Shown piece by piece: positions 53,979-64,000 of a stretch of 64,000 nt of DNA (its first letter is position 1; every line of letters starts with the position of its first letter). Under the pieces are notes generated by a model. It did no database searches, was not told where the DNA came from, and saw only the letters and a program-made list of their open reading frames with translations. The DNA is from Cyanophora paradoxa. Taxonomy: Eukaryota; Glaucocystophyceae; Cyanophorales; Cyanophoraceae. The position numbers were made by a program, and so were the translations under genes. The DNA lies in the NCBI GenBank assembly GCA_004431415.1, contig QPMI01000053.1, forward strand, positions 26,001 to 90,000, read 5' to 3'.

Positions 53979-55966
53979 TCAAACCTCCTTCAGTATCTTC
54001 TCTAGGTTCTCGAGATTCTCGTACTGGACCGCACTGTGACACTGTGAGGTGAAACCTGGCGTGAAAAGCAGAACATGCACACCGGATAGGCCTGTTGTAG
54101 AACTTCTCAATCTCCTGAAGGCATCTGCCAAGTAAACAGTTAGCAGAGTTCAAAGGACGAAGGCTCAAGAAATACCTTCTGGAGTTTTCATCATACACAA
54201 ACGCTATGGCTGCACCCTTCCGTCCAAAGCGCCCAGTTCGACCGATTCGATGCAAGTATGTCTCAGGATCAGGCTTGCGACCATACTTGTCGAAAGGCAT
54301 GTCATAGTTGATAACCAGGGAGACTTGAGAAATATCGATGCCACGGGACAACACATTGGTTGTGATGAGGACCTTTGTCTTTCCTGTGCGGAAATCGTCT
54401 ATTGTTTTATCACGGTCCTCTGCAGTCATCTCTGAGGAAGTTCCGTGCAGTACCCTGCAGATGCATTAGAGTCGAGCATCATAGCCTCCGTGGAACGCAC
54501 GAGACAGTGTGCCCAGCAGCCCGCATTTTGCGGGAGACATCTTGAGCAGTTTCCCGCCTCTGAAAATGAGGTTAAGCACAGCAAAACCACAAACAGCCAA
54601 TTCACTTGCTTACGTTCACAAAGATGATCGATTGGCCGATCGTCAGCAGTGCATAAATTTCCGAGAGAATTTCGAATCTCCTTGGCTCTGATCCGCAATC
54701 GATATACAGCTGCTTGATGCCCTCTATGCTAAGCTTCTCCCGCTTGACGCTGATGATGCTGGCATCCGGAATAAGCTTCACAGCGAAAGTAGCAACTCGT
54801 TCTGGATATGTTGCCGAGAAGAGGAGGCTTTGACAGTTGCGAGGAAGCATCCTGTATTGATTCGTGAGATGGATAAAAAGTTGCGTGTCAAACAGAACCA
54901 GGCACACTTCTTGATGCGGATGGAGTCATCTCCGAACCCTTGTGTGTCTAGCATTTCATCGGCCTCGTCCAGCACAAAGATTTTTATGCTTCGCGTGCTA
55001 AGCAGATTCTTCTTGATGAGGTTCATCACAGTGCCTGGAGTGCCAATGACTACTTGTTGATCCACGCGCATGCGCGGAGGTGGCCCTAAAAGGATCATTA
55101 GGGAGGACAACAGAGAAATCACTTTCCATAAAATAGACAAACCTTCGGTTCTTGACTGCGGCACGGCGAGGAAGTACGTGATCTTGGTGAATTTCCCCAT
55201 TTTCTGAGCCACCTCCATGATCTGGCGTGCGAGCTCGCGGGTGTTGACCACACAGAGGGCCTGCGTGCACGAAGATGTGTTATTTATCTACGCAGATACA
55301 TCCGGTTTGCATCTCACCTGAGGCTGATTCAACGAAGTATCGACTCGACTGAGCATGCCAAGAGCGAAACACGCGGTCTTGCCGCTACCATTGTGCGCCT
55401 GACCGATAAGATTCCTTGGGCTGCTCGGGTATTTGAAACTCGAATTCGTGCGTGGGTTCAATGCGGCGCACGGCTCTGCCAGGATGATGGGAAGAGAGGC
55501 CTCTTGGATCTTCGAGGGCTTGCTGAAGCCCATTCCATAAATACCATCGAGCAACTCCTGCTTGCTGCGCCGCGGGGGATTTGAGCTTCGCGGCCGCATG
55601 TTGTGCAGCGAGTTCTGTAGCGCACAGTCCGAGCTCCTCGAACTTCTTCACAGAGTACAATGGAGAGTTCGGATCATTCTGTTGCACGCGAAGCTCTGCG
55701 GTTTCATCCTCGGGATCGAGGCCGTGGTCCTCGGGCGGAGGCGCAGACGCGCCGGCCTCTGCACAGCCGGTCTCGATACGCATGCGCGGTCGACACGTAC
55801 CACCGGCGCGCACCTTGTGCGGAGCTGCCTTCTCCGTCGTTCTGCTCCGCCTCCAGCTCCAGGTTCTCCAGCTTCTTCTCGGGCTCCCCATCAGCCGCCG
55901 CTGCAGGCGCAGCCGGTGTTTCGACGTTGTCGCTGCTCGCACGCCATGCGTCACGCGCGCATGCAA
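53979..55966 (-). CDS. DBP5: DEAD-box RNA helicase DBP5/DDX19 (mRNA export)
   Basis: ATPase at the cytoplasmic face of the nuclear pore that strips proteins from exported mRNA. N-terminal exons read [32 protein letters not shown], then [20 protein letters not shown] and LPIILAEP (Q motif region), [20 protein letters not shown] (Walker A, 55400-55340), [20 protein letters not shown], then [20 protein letters not shown] (DEAD), [20 protein letters not shown] (SAT), [43 protein letters not shown] and [20 protein letters not shown]. It ends with [14 protein letters not shown] and [16 protein letters not shown], stop 53979-53981. The [18 protein letters not shown] stretch is typical of this subfamily. 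The exact start is uncertain; an acidic first exon ([20 protein letters not shown]) is likely. Confidence 0.9.
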
Positions 55967-56344
55967 CCCACCACGCTGCGAGCTGCGAACCTGGACATCC
56001 TAACACCCCTATACGTATACCCCCTCGCCCCTGGCTGAGGTTGCTCAGAACTCGAGTCCTGGGAGTGTCTTTTACTTGCTCTCTCTCTCTCTCTCTCTCT
56101 CTCAGAACTTGCTCTGAACTTGCCCCGTCGGACTTGAGCTTCTTCTTCGATTGGACCCCGCGGCCGAGGATTCTAATTTCGATTGCGACGTCTTTGATTA
56201 CGATTACGTCTTTGATTTTTAATTTTATTTCGTCTCTTCGTTTCGAACATCGCTACGCTAAGCAAGCTACTCTTCCAATTACAAAGTTTGTTTACGCTGC
56301 ATGCTGCTTTTCAACTGCCGCTTCTCGCTGTTGAAGCGCATCCT
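55967..56344. repeat. Intergenic with (CT)n and GATTAC repeats
   Basis: (CT)n at about 56078-56102, preceded by GGGAGTGTCTTTTACTTGCT, which also occurs inverted near 15868-15887. GATTACGATTACG lies at 56195-56207. No gene. Confidence 0.5.
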
Positions 56345-57297
56345 TTACAGCTTGAGGCAGTTGGTCGGGGTACCGATGCTGTGGACCTCGTAAGTTTGAT
56401 GCATTAGAGGGGCGCAATAAAGGTTGAGTACCCAGAGTTTTGGAGGAGGGGCAGCAAAACGGGGAGTGAGCTTGGGGTCGAACTTCTCCGGGTGTAACAG
56501 CACCCTCAATCCCAACCTGTTGTAGTACACCTTCCTAACAACTCCGCCAGCCTTCTCAACCGCTTCCTCTGCTCTCTTGCTCGCCCACGAAACCTCCAGA
56601 TCCACTTTGGCGTTGAAGTACTCGGCACCCTGCACAGGATTACAAAGCCAGTGAGAAGTGTGTAAGGATGTGCTAAGAGAAGGCGTGCGAGGTGCACACT
56701 CGTGCAAGGAGCTTGATTCCGTGCTTTACGTTGCCAGTAACGGCCCCGCTCTTCACAAGCTCCGCAATTCTGATCGGCTGGGTCTGGTCTAGCCGCCCTT
56801 GATCAATGAGCAGCTGAATGCGAGACAGGTTGACCTCCGCCAGTGGTTGGGCGAATCTGGACAAAGCATGAGCGGCTCATATCTCTCTTCATATGAACAT
56901 ACCGGCGCACTTGTTTACAAATCCGCGCTTCGGCATGCGCCGATACATCGGCGTCTGCCCTCCCTCGAACGCTGGCTTGGGCTTTCCAGAGCCGGAGCGC
57001 GCCTTCTGTCCTTTAAGTCCCCTTCCAGCTGTTCTACCCTTTCCCGAGCCAAAACCTCTCCCAACGCGCCGCGCCTGCGCATGCTGAGCACGGGGGACCG
57101 GCACGCGAAGCCACCCGCGCGAGCACCTTCTTCTTGGCGCCGGGCAGGTCGGATATCGTGTTGAGCGTGACCGGAGGAGCGGTAGCGCAGGCTGTAGGGG
57201 TCGACGACAGGGACCTCGCCATCGCCCAGCGGTACAAAGCCCCGATCTGGAGACCGTCCGGGCGCGCGCCGCCCTTCGACGCCGCCATAGACAGCAT
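56345..57297 (-). CDS. MRPL15: Mitochondrial ribosomal protein uL15m (MRPL15)
   Basis: Large-subunit protein of bacterial uL15 type. The start at 57297 ([20 protein letters not shown]) or 57288 gives a presequence ending [20 protein letters not shown], followed by the core DLPGAKKK joined to [40 protein letters not shown] and [15 protein letters not shown], a clear uL15 signature. Later exons read [80 protein letters not shown] and [19 protein letters not shown], the extended C terminus of the mitochondrial version, to the stop at 56345. Only 59 bp separate its start from that of the next gene on the other strand. Confidence 0.9.
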
Positions 57298-57356
57298 TGA
57301 CGCAGAAATACTCGACGTCGCGTGCGTGCGACGCACAGCGACCGGCAGCGCCTGGC

Positions 57357-59438
57357 ATGCGTCAGCGCCTCAACGGAGGAGCGCGCACTGCGAGCGGATC
57401 ACCTTGCCCGCTGCTCGCAAGAGCGAGGCGGCAGCGGTCAGCATTGTCGGTTTGCACCAGAGGCTACGCGCCAAACATCCTGTACCCTTGGGGCGCCCCC
57501 AAAGCCCCCTCGAGCTCGTCCGACCGTCCAGCCATTAGAATTCCTGCTGATGCAATTCCTGCAATTCCTGCTAATGCGCATGTTATTCAAATCGATCGAA
57601 TCAACATGCAAGTCCTGCTGATGCGCATGTACATGTCCGCTGCACACATATATGCATATGCATATATATATATATATGCCGTCGTCGCTGCCTCGGCAGG
57701 GCAAGCAATCCGGCGTGCCGGAGGCCCCCGCCAACGACGCCCCGATCGAGTCTCAGGACCAGGTCCGTCCCAACATGCTGGCTTTGGCCGTCCCACCCCC
57801 ACGCGCGCCGTCCGGCCGCAGGCCGTCGCCAAGTCCCCGGAGTCCGTTGAGTCTGCTCTGCCGCCGGCCCCGCGCCTCCCGCGCGTCCCGCTCAAGCCCG
57901 ACGAGCGTGGCCACACCCTCGTCAACACCAAGAAGGCGAACGCCCTAGTGCTCGACCTCACGTACGATGAGGCCGTCCAGTACTCTAAGGAGAAGGTCCG
58001 ACCCGCTTTGCCGCCGCGATCCGCCCCACGCTCATGCCCCGACGCAGTTCAACGTCGTTATCAAGCCCATCGACCTGTCGATCCTGCTGAAGCACCCGCG
58101 CTACGCCCACCCGGACGGCACGCTCAAGGGCGACGCGCACTTCCTCCTGTACACGGACTGCCTCCGCGCCATCGCGATGCTCGAGCAAGTCTCCGATCGC
58201 CTCAAGCGTACGCGGTTCATCGGCGCCGCCAAGAAGCTCGTGCTTGCCACTTTCGACGATGTCGCCGTGCCCATCGACATCCTGGCCCGCGTCGCCGCCA
58301 TGCCGCGCGCCTCGGGCGAGCCTGCCGGCAACGTCTCGATCGACCTCCTCGATCCGCCGGTGAAGATGAAGGTCCGCCTAGCCCCGCAACGACGCTTCGC
58401 CGCCCACCTTGCCTCCAGGTGAACGTCGGTCCGGACCTCAACCTCGGCGACCGCCACTTCCTGAACTCGGGCCTCACGCTCGAGGACAAGCGGAAGGGCC
58501 TCTCCTACCGCATCCTCACCGACATCCAGGGCACTTACCACCAGTCCGCGCTGGTCCGGATGTCCGAGGTAGGCTGCGACCGCCCGCCTCAGCCTGTAGA
58601 CCGCCCCGTCCGGCTCCTGAGCACCGACGACTCCCCGCCCCGCCTCCCTAAAGAGGAATTTAAGCAAATCGCGCGGCTCCTCCATGCCGGCAGCGAGTGC
58701 CCCGCGCACGCCGACCGCCGGGCCTCCTCCTGACTAGAAATGGCCGTGTTATCTCTCTCAATCTATACATTGCAAGACGAAACGCCCCGCCTCGTCCGAC
58801 CCGCACGCCGCGCGCACTCACCCACGCTGCGTGCATGCACGCAGTCCGTCTGGCTCAAGCCCGTCATTGAGAACAACAAGGCCCGCATCATCGAGCTGCC
58901 GAAGCGCGAGCGCGACTACGACAACGCCGGCAAGAACTACGCCATCATCGGTCACGAGATGGAGCCCAAGCTCACGAAGTACCAGGAGGAGCTCGTGAAG
59001 CAGGGCTACGACCGCAACGAGCTCCTCTACCCCGACGAGATCGCCCTCCGCTTCAACCCCGAGAGCCCCGAGATCGCGGCCGTCCACCGCGTTTTCCTCC
59101 CCGACGGCGTCGGCGGCCGCGTCTCGAAGAACACGGGCTACTCCACCAAGGCCCGCCACATGCGCGAGATCACCCTCGTGCTCAGCGGCGAGTCCCTCGA
59201 GAACGCCCTCCTCGTCGTCTCCCGCCAGGCTGCCGCCAGCCGCAAGCGCGCCGCGGCCGCCGCCGCCGCCGAGGCCGCCAAGAAGACCCGCGAGGAGGCC
59301 CCCGCCCCCGCCCCGCCGGAGGATGCCAACGCCGCGGCCAACGCCGCGGCGGCTGCGAAGTTCGCCGCCCTCCTCGCCCAGGGCGACCCCGCCGCCCTCG
59401 CTTTCCTCGCTGCCCGCGAGGCCGACCAGGCCGCGTAG
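57357..59438 (+). CDS. Unknown protein with mitochondrial-type presequence and alanine-rich tail
   Basis: ATG 57357 reads [20 protein letters not shown], then [14 protein letters not shown]-like text, a basic presequence. After a long intron (from about 57530 to GCCTCGGCAG near 57700): [20 protein letters not shown], then [40 protein letters not shown]. Next exon: [60 protein letters not shown]. Next: [40 protein letters not shown]. Last: [60 protein letters not shown] and an Ala-rich tail ending AREADQAA, stop 59436-59438. High coding quality but no family recognised. Sharing a promoter region with uL15m and having a presequence suggests a mitochondrial role. Confidence 0.7.
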
Positions 59439-61439
59439 ACGCCCCCGCCCGGCGACCACTAAGCAGTCACTAAAGCGGATCGCTGCAGTGAGCCAGGATC
59501 CCCTAGAAATTTCTCTCTCTTTCATTTCTTACAAATGTCCTTTCCACTTTTCCATCTTTCTCTTTCACCTCACTTCTCTCTGGTTTGTGTCAATGCCCAC
59601 GCCCCCCTTTACCCCCCCCCTACGAAACCCCTGCTACCCCCCCCGCTCCCCACGCCCGGCACGCGACCCCGCCCCATGGTCTCACGCACGCACCCCCCAG
59701 GTCCCTGCGCACCCCCCCCACCACCCCTTCCCCCGCGCGCACGCTGCCCCGGCCCCCACCCCTTACGCCCCCCGGCCCGGCTCAGAACCAACTCCGCCCC
59801 CCCCGCCATGTCCCCCTAAGGCTACGCCCACGCCCCCCAATGCCCCTCCCACCCATGCCTCCCCCCCAGGCCCCCCTCACCCGCGGCCCCGCCCCCGTGA
59901 CCCCCCCCCCCTTACAGCCCCACCCCTCACGTCGCCGGCGCCCCCCCTCCCCCCCCCCTGGTGGCGCCGTCGCGTAAGCAGTTAGGGTAGGTTTCAGCCC
60001 TACTAGCAACGACTGAACCTAGCGCGGGGCATGCCCGCGCGGGGTTTGCATATGTGGCTCTCTACCAATACAAAAACGCCCAGCTGGGCTTTGTGAAAAA
60101 AAATATGCCGTCGTCGCTGGCGCTACCGTAGTACGTACTACTACCGGTACCACTACTACGGTATACTAATACTGAGGTTGCGCATGCACATATGCATGCT
60201 GTACCTGACCTGTGAGAGCTCTTTAATTTATACTGCCTCAGCTGCATGCTACTAGTACTAGTGCTTGTACTATGCCTAGGGCCTGTGAGAGCATGTGCAC
60301 CGAGTGTGCATGCACTGCTAGCCCGCACTCGAATTCGAATTTCGAATAGCTGTGGCCTTTGTAGGCTATGTATACACATATATAGGAATCGATCGCGAAG
60401 GTGTGGCCCTCGACGTTGCTGGCCCGGCCGTCCCCGGCCCCCCCCCCCCCCCCCCGCCCCCCCCCCCCCTCCGCCCCCCTCCCCCGCCCCCCCCCCCCCC
60501 CCCCCCCCCCGGCCCCGGGCCCCTCATGATCAAGGCCCGTCTATGTACATATAGCTACCATATGCATTAGAGAATATTAATTACCGTGCTGCATGGAGGG
60601 GATTGCATATATATATCAGACCGTCGGATGCGACGTCGACCCACATCGATATATATATATATAGATCTGGACTAGCTGTTCTGATATCGATATATATATA
60701 TATATATATCGAGAAGTGTTGCCACTGTAGTTTAGCTTGCATTCAGGCCTTCGAGCCACTCTGTAGTATAGTGCTAGTGCGCGGGCTGAGGCTGTAGCAC
60801 TTCTCAATAGCCCATAGACTTGCCGGTACCTCCGCAGTACCTAGGACTCCTCCGGCGTTGCCGGTTCGTAGACAGATTCTGTACCCCCCCTACGTTGTTC
60901 GATACCCCCTCAGTCCTGTAAGAAGCCCAGCTGCGACCCGTTCGTGCTACGCCTGCGCGCCTGCTGCCTAGGCATGGGGCTGGGATCACATTGGGACACT
61001 AACTAAGCCTATTTGAGAAGCTGTGCTTGGGAGCAATGCATATGCATATGGCCATGCATATGGCGCCCGGCGCCGGCCAGCGCGCGCTAGCTAGCGCTTG
61101 CTGGTGGCCTGGGCTGCCAAGCTTACGCTGGGCCCGGGCGGCCTGCATATGCATGGGCCCACGTGCACGTGCACAGCCCCAACGGCCCCATGGCACAGTA
61201 CAGTGTATATATATGTAAATATATATATATTATATCAAATGCTACTCGTGCTGGAACACGGCATGCATCGGGCCCTTAGGGGAAAACAACAGAGCAGTGC
61301 CAAGCCCGCCGCAAGGCGGACCGAGCGACCCCCGTCTGCGAGGCCCTCCTCCCACGAGGGAGGCAGCCTCCTGGTGATTGCTGGAGATTGCTCCAAGAAT
61401 ATTATGATTACACGCGTCCGTAAGCTGCAACCTTGTGAG
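59439..61439. other. 2-kb gene-poor region: C-rich tracts and alternating AT repeats
   Basis: 59600-59960 is a C-rich, low-complexity stretch (many CCCC runs). 60437-60510 is almost pure C interrupted by G or T. 60600-60720 and 61200-61235 hold (AT)n runs, and palindromic words (GCATATGCATATG, TACTAGTACTAGT) are frequent. 61245-61300 (GTGCTGGAACACG, GGGCCCTTAGGGGAAA, CAACAGAGCAGTG) is an inverse relative of 15196-15255. I see no gene. Confidence 0.5.
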
Positions 61440-61845
61440 CTACGCGGCCTGCTTCGCTGCCCGCCGCCGGCGCAGCGCCTCCCGCTCCGCCCAGGTCATC
61501 GCGTCGTCGCCATCTTTGTAGGTCAGCCCGATGGCCAAGGTCCCCCAGCAGATCACCTGGCCTACAGCAAAAAGCTTCCAGAAGATCGGGTCTTCGTTGT
61601 CCTGGCGGAGGAATCAGTCGTGCTGTGAAGGCGTGCGTGCTCGGCAAGGGCTAAGCGGCGGGCGGGGAGGAGCGCACTGTTGCGAAGGGCTTCGCTTCCT
61701 CGTGGTGCTCGTCGTGGTGGTCGTGGTGGTCGTGGCCGCCACCGAGCGCCGGGGAGGTGGCGTGGACGGCCGCGGGAACAGGGGCACGCAATTCTGCCGC
61801 GCGTGCAGCGCTAGACGCTATCCGGCGAACTGAGAACCTCAGCAT
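61440..61845 (-). CDS. Small single-helix protein, probably mitochondrial inner membrane
   Basis: Two exons. Exon 1 from ATG 61845: MLRFSVRRIASSAARAAELR (typical presequence), then a His/Asp-rich GGGHDHHDHHDEHHEEAKPF. A GTGCGC donor and CCGCCAG acceptor give exon 2: DNEDPIFWKLFAVGQVICWG, TLAIGLTYKDGDDAMTWAER and EALRRRRAAKQAA, stop 61440-61442. About 110 residues with one membrane helix (FWKLFAVGQVICWGTLAIGL) near the C terminus. It resembles accessory subunits of respiratory complexes in build (presequence, His-rich segment, one helix, charged tail), but I cannot name the subunit. Confidence 0.62.
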
Positions 61846-62039
61846 CCTTAAGGCCTGCTCCTTCGCTGCTGCTTGGCGGGGGTACAGCCTAGCCTGGCGA
61901 AGCAAGCGCTGATCCTTGCGACGCAGCGCGATCATCTAGGAGCAACTAGAAGCGGCCTTTTAGAGCGTTCATCGCCGCGTTTACCCGATCAGCATCGCCA
62001 GCGTAGCTTTGCACTCGCATCAAATTCGACAGCCGATCA

Positions 62040-63460
62040 ATGGAGCAGGTGGGTCTGCAGCTGTGGCAGCTGCTGCTATGTCTTTCTTGATGCGCGGGTA
62101 GATCGGTGAGCTGGTCGGCTTCCTGGGGGACGCGAAAGCAGAAGTACGCAGGATCGCTGTAGCGCATGTCGCGAGTTATACGTGCTCCGTCGAAGGAAGA
62201 CAAGCTTTGTTGAAAACGAATGCTGTACGTCCTTTTCCCCTTTTCCAAAATGCGAGTCTCAGTCGTCTTGAAGGTTGGGCTGCTCACTAAACTCACTGGC
62301 GACCTTGCCGCGATCGCGCATGACGCGTACAAGGCACGTAATTTAGTTGGTTTCTTAATATTTGCTGGCGTATAAACGCTTCGATCAGGCGCTCATCAAT
62401 TTGTCAGAGGCCAACGAGTTCGAGAAGGCGTTCCTAGCCTCAAGAGTTGTCCCACGGATGCTTGAAGCCATCACTGGGGACCCCGAAAATAAGTTTGTGG
62501 CTCTCCAGGTACTTTGACGCCCTCTTTATCTTTTTCCAAAAAAGCTTCTGTGTGCTAACTGCAAATTAGTGTGCACTTCTGAACAATCTTACGAAGCATG
62601 ACTCACTTGTGAAAGCTTTCATTGATGCTGATGCTTCGGTCGGAAATGCGTACATTTCCCGCTTGGTGTTCCTTTTTCTTCGGGTCGAAAGCTGCGCCAG
62701 TCAGACCCATGACACGTTTGAGTGGCTTGGCCCCACATTTGCAAACATCACTCGCATTCCGGTCAGTGTTTTTAAGATTCTGATAATCTGTGCTAATATT
62801 GATTATCTGTGCTAATATTCGTGAGGCAGGATGGACGAAATCTTTTCCTGGACTTTCAAAAGAATCTCCTTGTCTCTATTCTGCCATCCATGAGAAGCAG
62901 GAGCGTCTTCCGGCGTGGTGGGGCGATTGGAGTTCTAAGGAATTGCCTTTTTGAAGACCGTCATCACGAAAAGCTTCTAAAAATGGCGGAGTTGGATCTT
63001 CTACCAACTCTCTGTCGGTCATTGGTGAATCCAAGTGCAAATCTGGACAAAATCGACCTGGAGCAGATGCTCCCAGCTTTAAGGGAACAGATATCGTCCC
63101 GTTCCTCAACATTGCAGCTGGAGGAGGGCTACGAGCATGATGCTGGTGAGTTTGTTTGGTTGTGTAGGTGGAAATGTATGTGAACTGTGTGGCAGAAATC
63201 AGGAAGATGCTCGTGGATGCATTGGCTATGCTCACAGCAACACGGTTTGGTCGTGACACCATTCGAGCTTCGGGCATCTACCCGATTTTCAGGTGTCTAA
63301 CTAATTGGCTTGATTGCTGGACACTTTCCGATCATGCTTGCACCATTTCAGGGAATTAGAAAAAGTGGAACAGGATGGCGATGTAAAGGATGCCATCTGG
63401 AACCTCGTTCAGCCCCTCCTGATGGATGAGAAGAAGGAGCAGGAGGATGAGCAGAAATAG
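62040..63460 (+). CDS. HGH1: HGH1 homologue (FAM203), armadillo-like chaperone for eEF2
   Basis: HGH1 helps fold elongation factor 2 with the TRiC chaperonin in the cytosol. Exon 1 is MEQ (62040-62048); after a short intron: IGELVGFLGDAKAEVRRIAV, AHVASYTCSVEGRQALLKTN, then VGLLTKLTGDLAAIAHDAYK, ALINLSEANEFEKAFLASRV, CALLNNLTKHDSLVKAFIDA, WLGPTFANITRIP, DGRNLFLDFQKN, SVFRRGGAIGVLRNCLFEDR with HHEKLLKMAELDLLPTLCRS (the hallmark RRGGxxGxLRNCxFExxHH), EIRKMLVDALAMLTATRFGR, DTIRASGIYPIFR and ELEKVEQDGDVKDAIWNLVQ, stop 63458-63460. About eight introns. It is the last gene before the telomere. Confidence 0.9.
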
Positions 63461-63574
63461 TTAGATGATGCAAATGGAGAGAGACAGGTGAATCACAGAC
63501 ATGCCCCACTCCCTGCAGCAAGCTGGGTACGACAATACTGCAGAGACCCTGACAAGGACCTGTAAGGGTTCAGG
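63461..63574 (+). other. Short subtelomeric spacer
   Basis: Only about 114 bases lie between the HGH1 stop and the first telomere-like repeats; the last 30 bases already show degenerate GGTCAGGGTCAGTGTGAGGG. Confidence 0.7.
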
Positions 63575-64000
63575 TCAAGGTCAGGGTCAGTGTGAGGGTT
63601 AGGGTTAGGGTTAGGGGTAGGGTTAGGGTTAGGGTCAGGGTTAGGGTTAGGGTTAGGGTTAGGGGATAGGGTTAGGGTCAGGGTTAGGGTTAGGGTTAGG
63701 TTAGGGGTTAGGGTTAGGGTTAGGGTTAGGGTTAGGGTAGTTAGGGTTAGGGTAGGGTTAGGGTTAGGTTAGGTAGGGTTAGGTTAGGGTTAGGGGTTAG
63801 GGTTAGGGTTAGGTTAGGTTAGGGTTAGGGGTTAGGGTAGGGTTAGGTAGGTTAGGGTTAGGGTAGGTTAGGGTTAGGGTAGGGTTAGGTTAGGGTTAGG
63901 GTTAGGGTTAGGGTTAGGTTAGGTTAGGGTAGGGTTAGGGTTAGGGTTAGGGTTAGGGTAGGTAGGGTTAGGTTAGGTAGGTGGTTAGGTAGGTTAGGGT
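63575..64000 (+). repeat. Telomere, TTAGGG repeats with frequent variants
   Basis: Mostly TTAGGG, with TTAGG, TTAGGGG, TAGGG and a few GTCAGGG units. The G-rich strand runs 5' to 3' towards the window end, so this is the right chromosome end. The many one-base variants could be real or come from reading errors. Confidence 0.95.

Noticed and set aside
58818-59525. Gly/Leu-rich minus-strand protein
   Set aside because: Complement of the last exon of the 57-kb gene; composition reflects GC bias.
59323-59985. Proline-rich plus-strand protein
   Set aside because: A product of C-runs after the stop of the 57-kb gene; no start context or domain.
61946-62332. Minus-strand protein of 128 residues
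   Set aside because: It overlaps the first exons of HGH1, which have clear family similarity and valid introns; the minus frame is a shadow.

Overview
The window is the right-hand end of a eukaryotic nuclear chromosome. It ends in irregular TTAGGG telomere repeats (about 63575-64000), and nearly every gene is cut by short GT-AG introns, mostly 40-70 nt and often with a GTGCG-type donor. The gene set suggests a unicellular, probably flagellated alga: plant-type dihydrodipicolinate reductase, a fragment resembling the phytosterol enzyme cycloeucalenol cycloisomerase, a homeodomain plus leucine-zipper factor, a dynein roadblock light chain and many mitochondrial proteins. The TTAGGG telomere argues against land plants and most green algae. 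I cannot name the species; cryptophyte, haptophyte, chlorarachniophyte and similar lineages are all open.

Layout: 1-2.6 kb, CTNNBL1 (minus, cut by the window edge); 3.3-4.5 kb, gene fragments and an unknown minus gene; 5.2 kb, cytochrome b5; 6.0-7.9 kb, a fold-back repeat and LST8 (minus); 8.6-9.6 kb, COQ9; 9.8-11 kb, a Fanzor-derived repeat with a hAT-like insertion and an unknown gene; 11.4-14.5 kb, TAF7 and MPC1, head to head; 14.5-17.6 kb, repeats; 17.6-18.8 kb, an FKBP-TPR immunophilin (minus); 19-21.6 kb, Fanzor remnants, tandem repeats and a copy of the FKBP promoter; 21.9-24.5 kb, DapB and cytochrome c1, head to head; 24.7-26.4 kb, a second Fanzor remnant and promoter copies; 26.6-33.9 kb, RNA polymerase I largest subunit; 34-37.2 kb, repeats around a small gene; 37.3-40.6 kb, a coiled-coil protein (minus); 41.3 kb, histone H3; 42-43.6 kb, repeats and a captured exon; 43.7-46.1 kb, a GAF protein and a homeodomain-zipper factor (both minus); 46.5-48.4 kb, BUD13; 48.4-51 kb, satellites and repeats; 51.4-52.2 kb, a TMEM69/DUF3429 protein; 53 kb, dynein roadblock; 54-56 kb, DBP5/DDX19 helicase (minus); 56.3-59.4 kb, mitochondrial uL15 and an unknown, probably mitochondrial protein, head to head; 61.4-63.5 kb, a small mitochondrial-type membrane protein and HGH1, head to head; then the telomere.

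The genes are mainly housekeeping: RNA synthesis and processing (RPA1, TAF7, CTNNBL1, BUD13, DBP5), respiration (cytochrome c1, COQ9, MPC1, uL15m), growth signalling (LST8) and lysine synthesis (DapB). Five pairs are divergent with gaps from a few tens to a few hundred bases, so shared bidirectional promoters are likely.

The unusual part lies between the genes. At least nine partial copies of a Fanzor-derived element (eukaryotic TnpB relative) share one conserved end; two keep the TnpB zinc ribbon, the last RuvC motif and an intron. A second fold-back family sits repeatedly just after stop codons. Promoters and exons of resident genes have been copied next to these repeats, and repeat copies differ from each other by short perfect palindromes.
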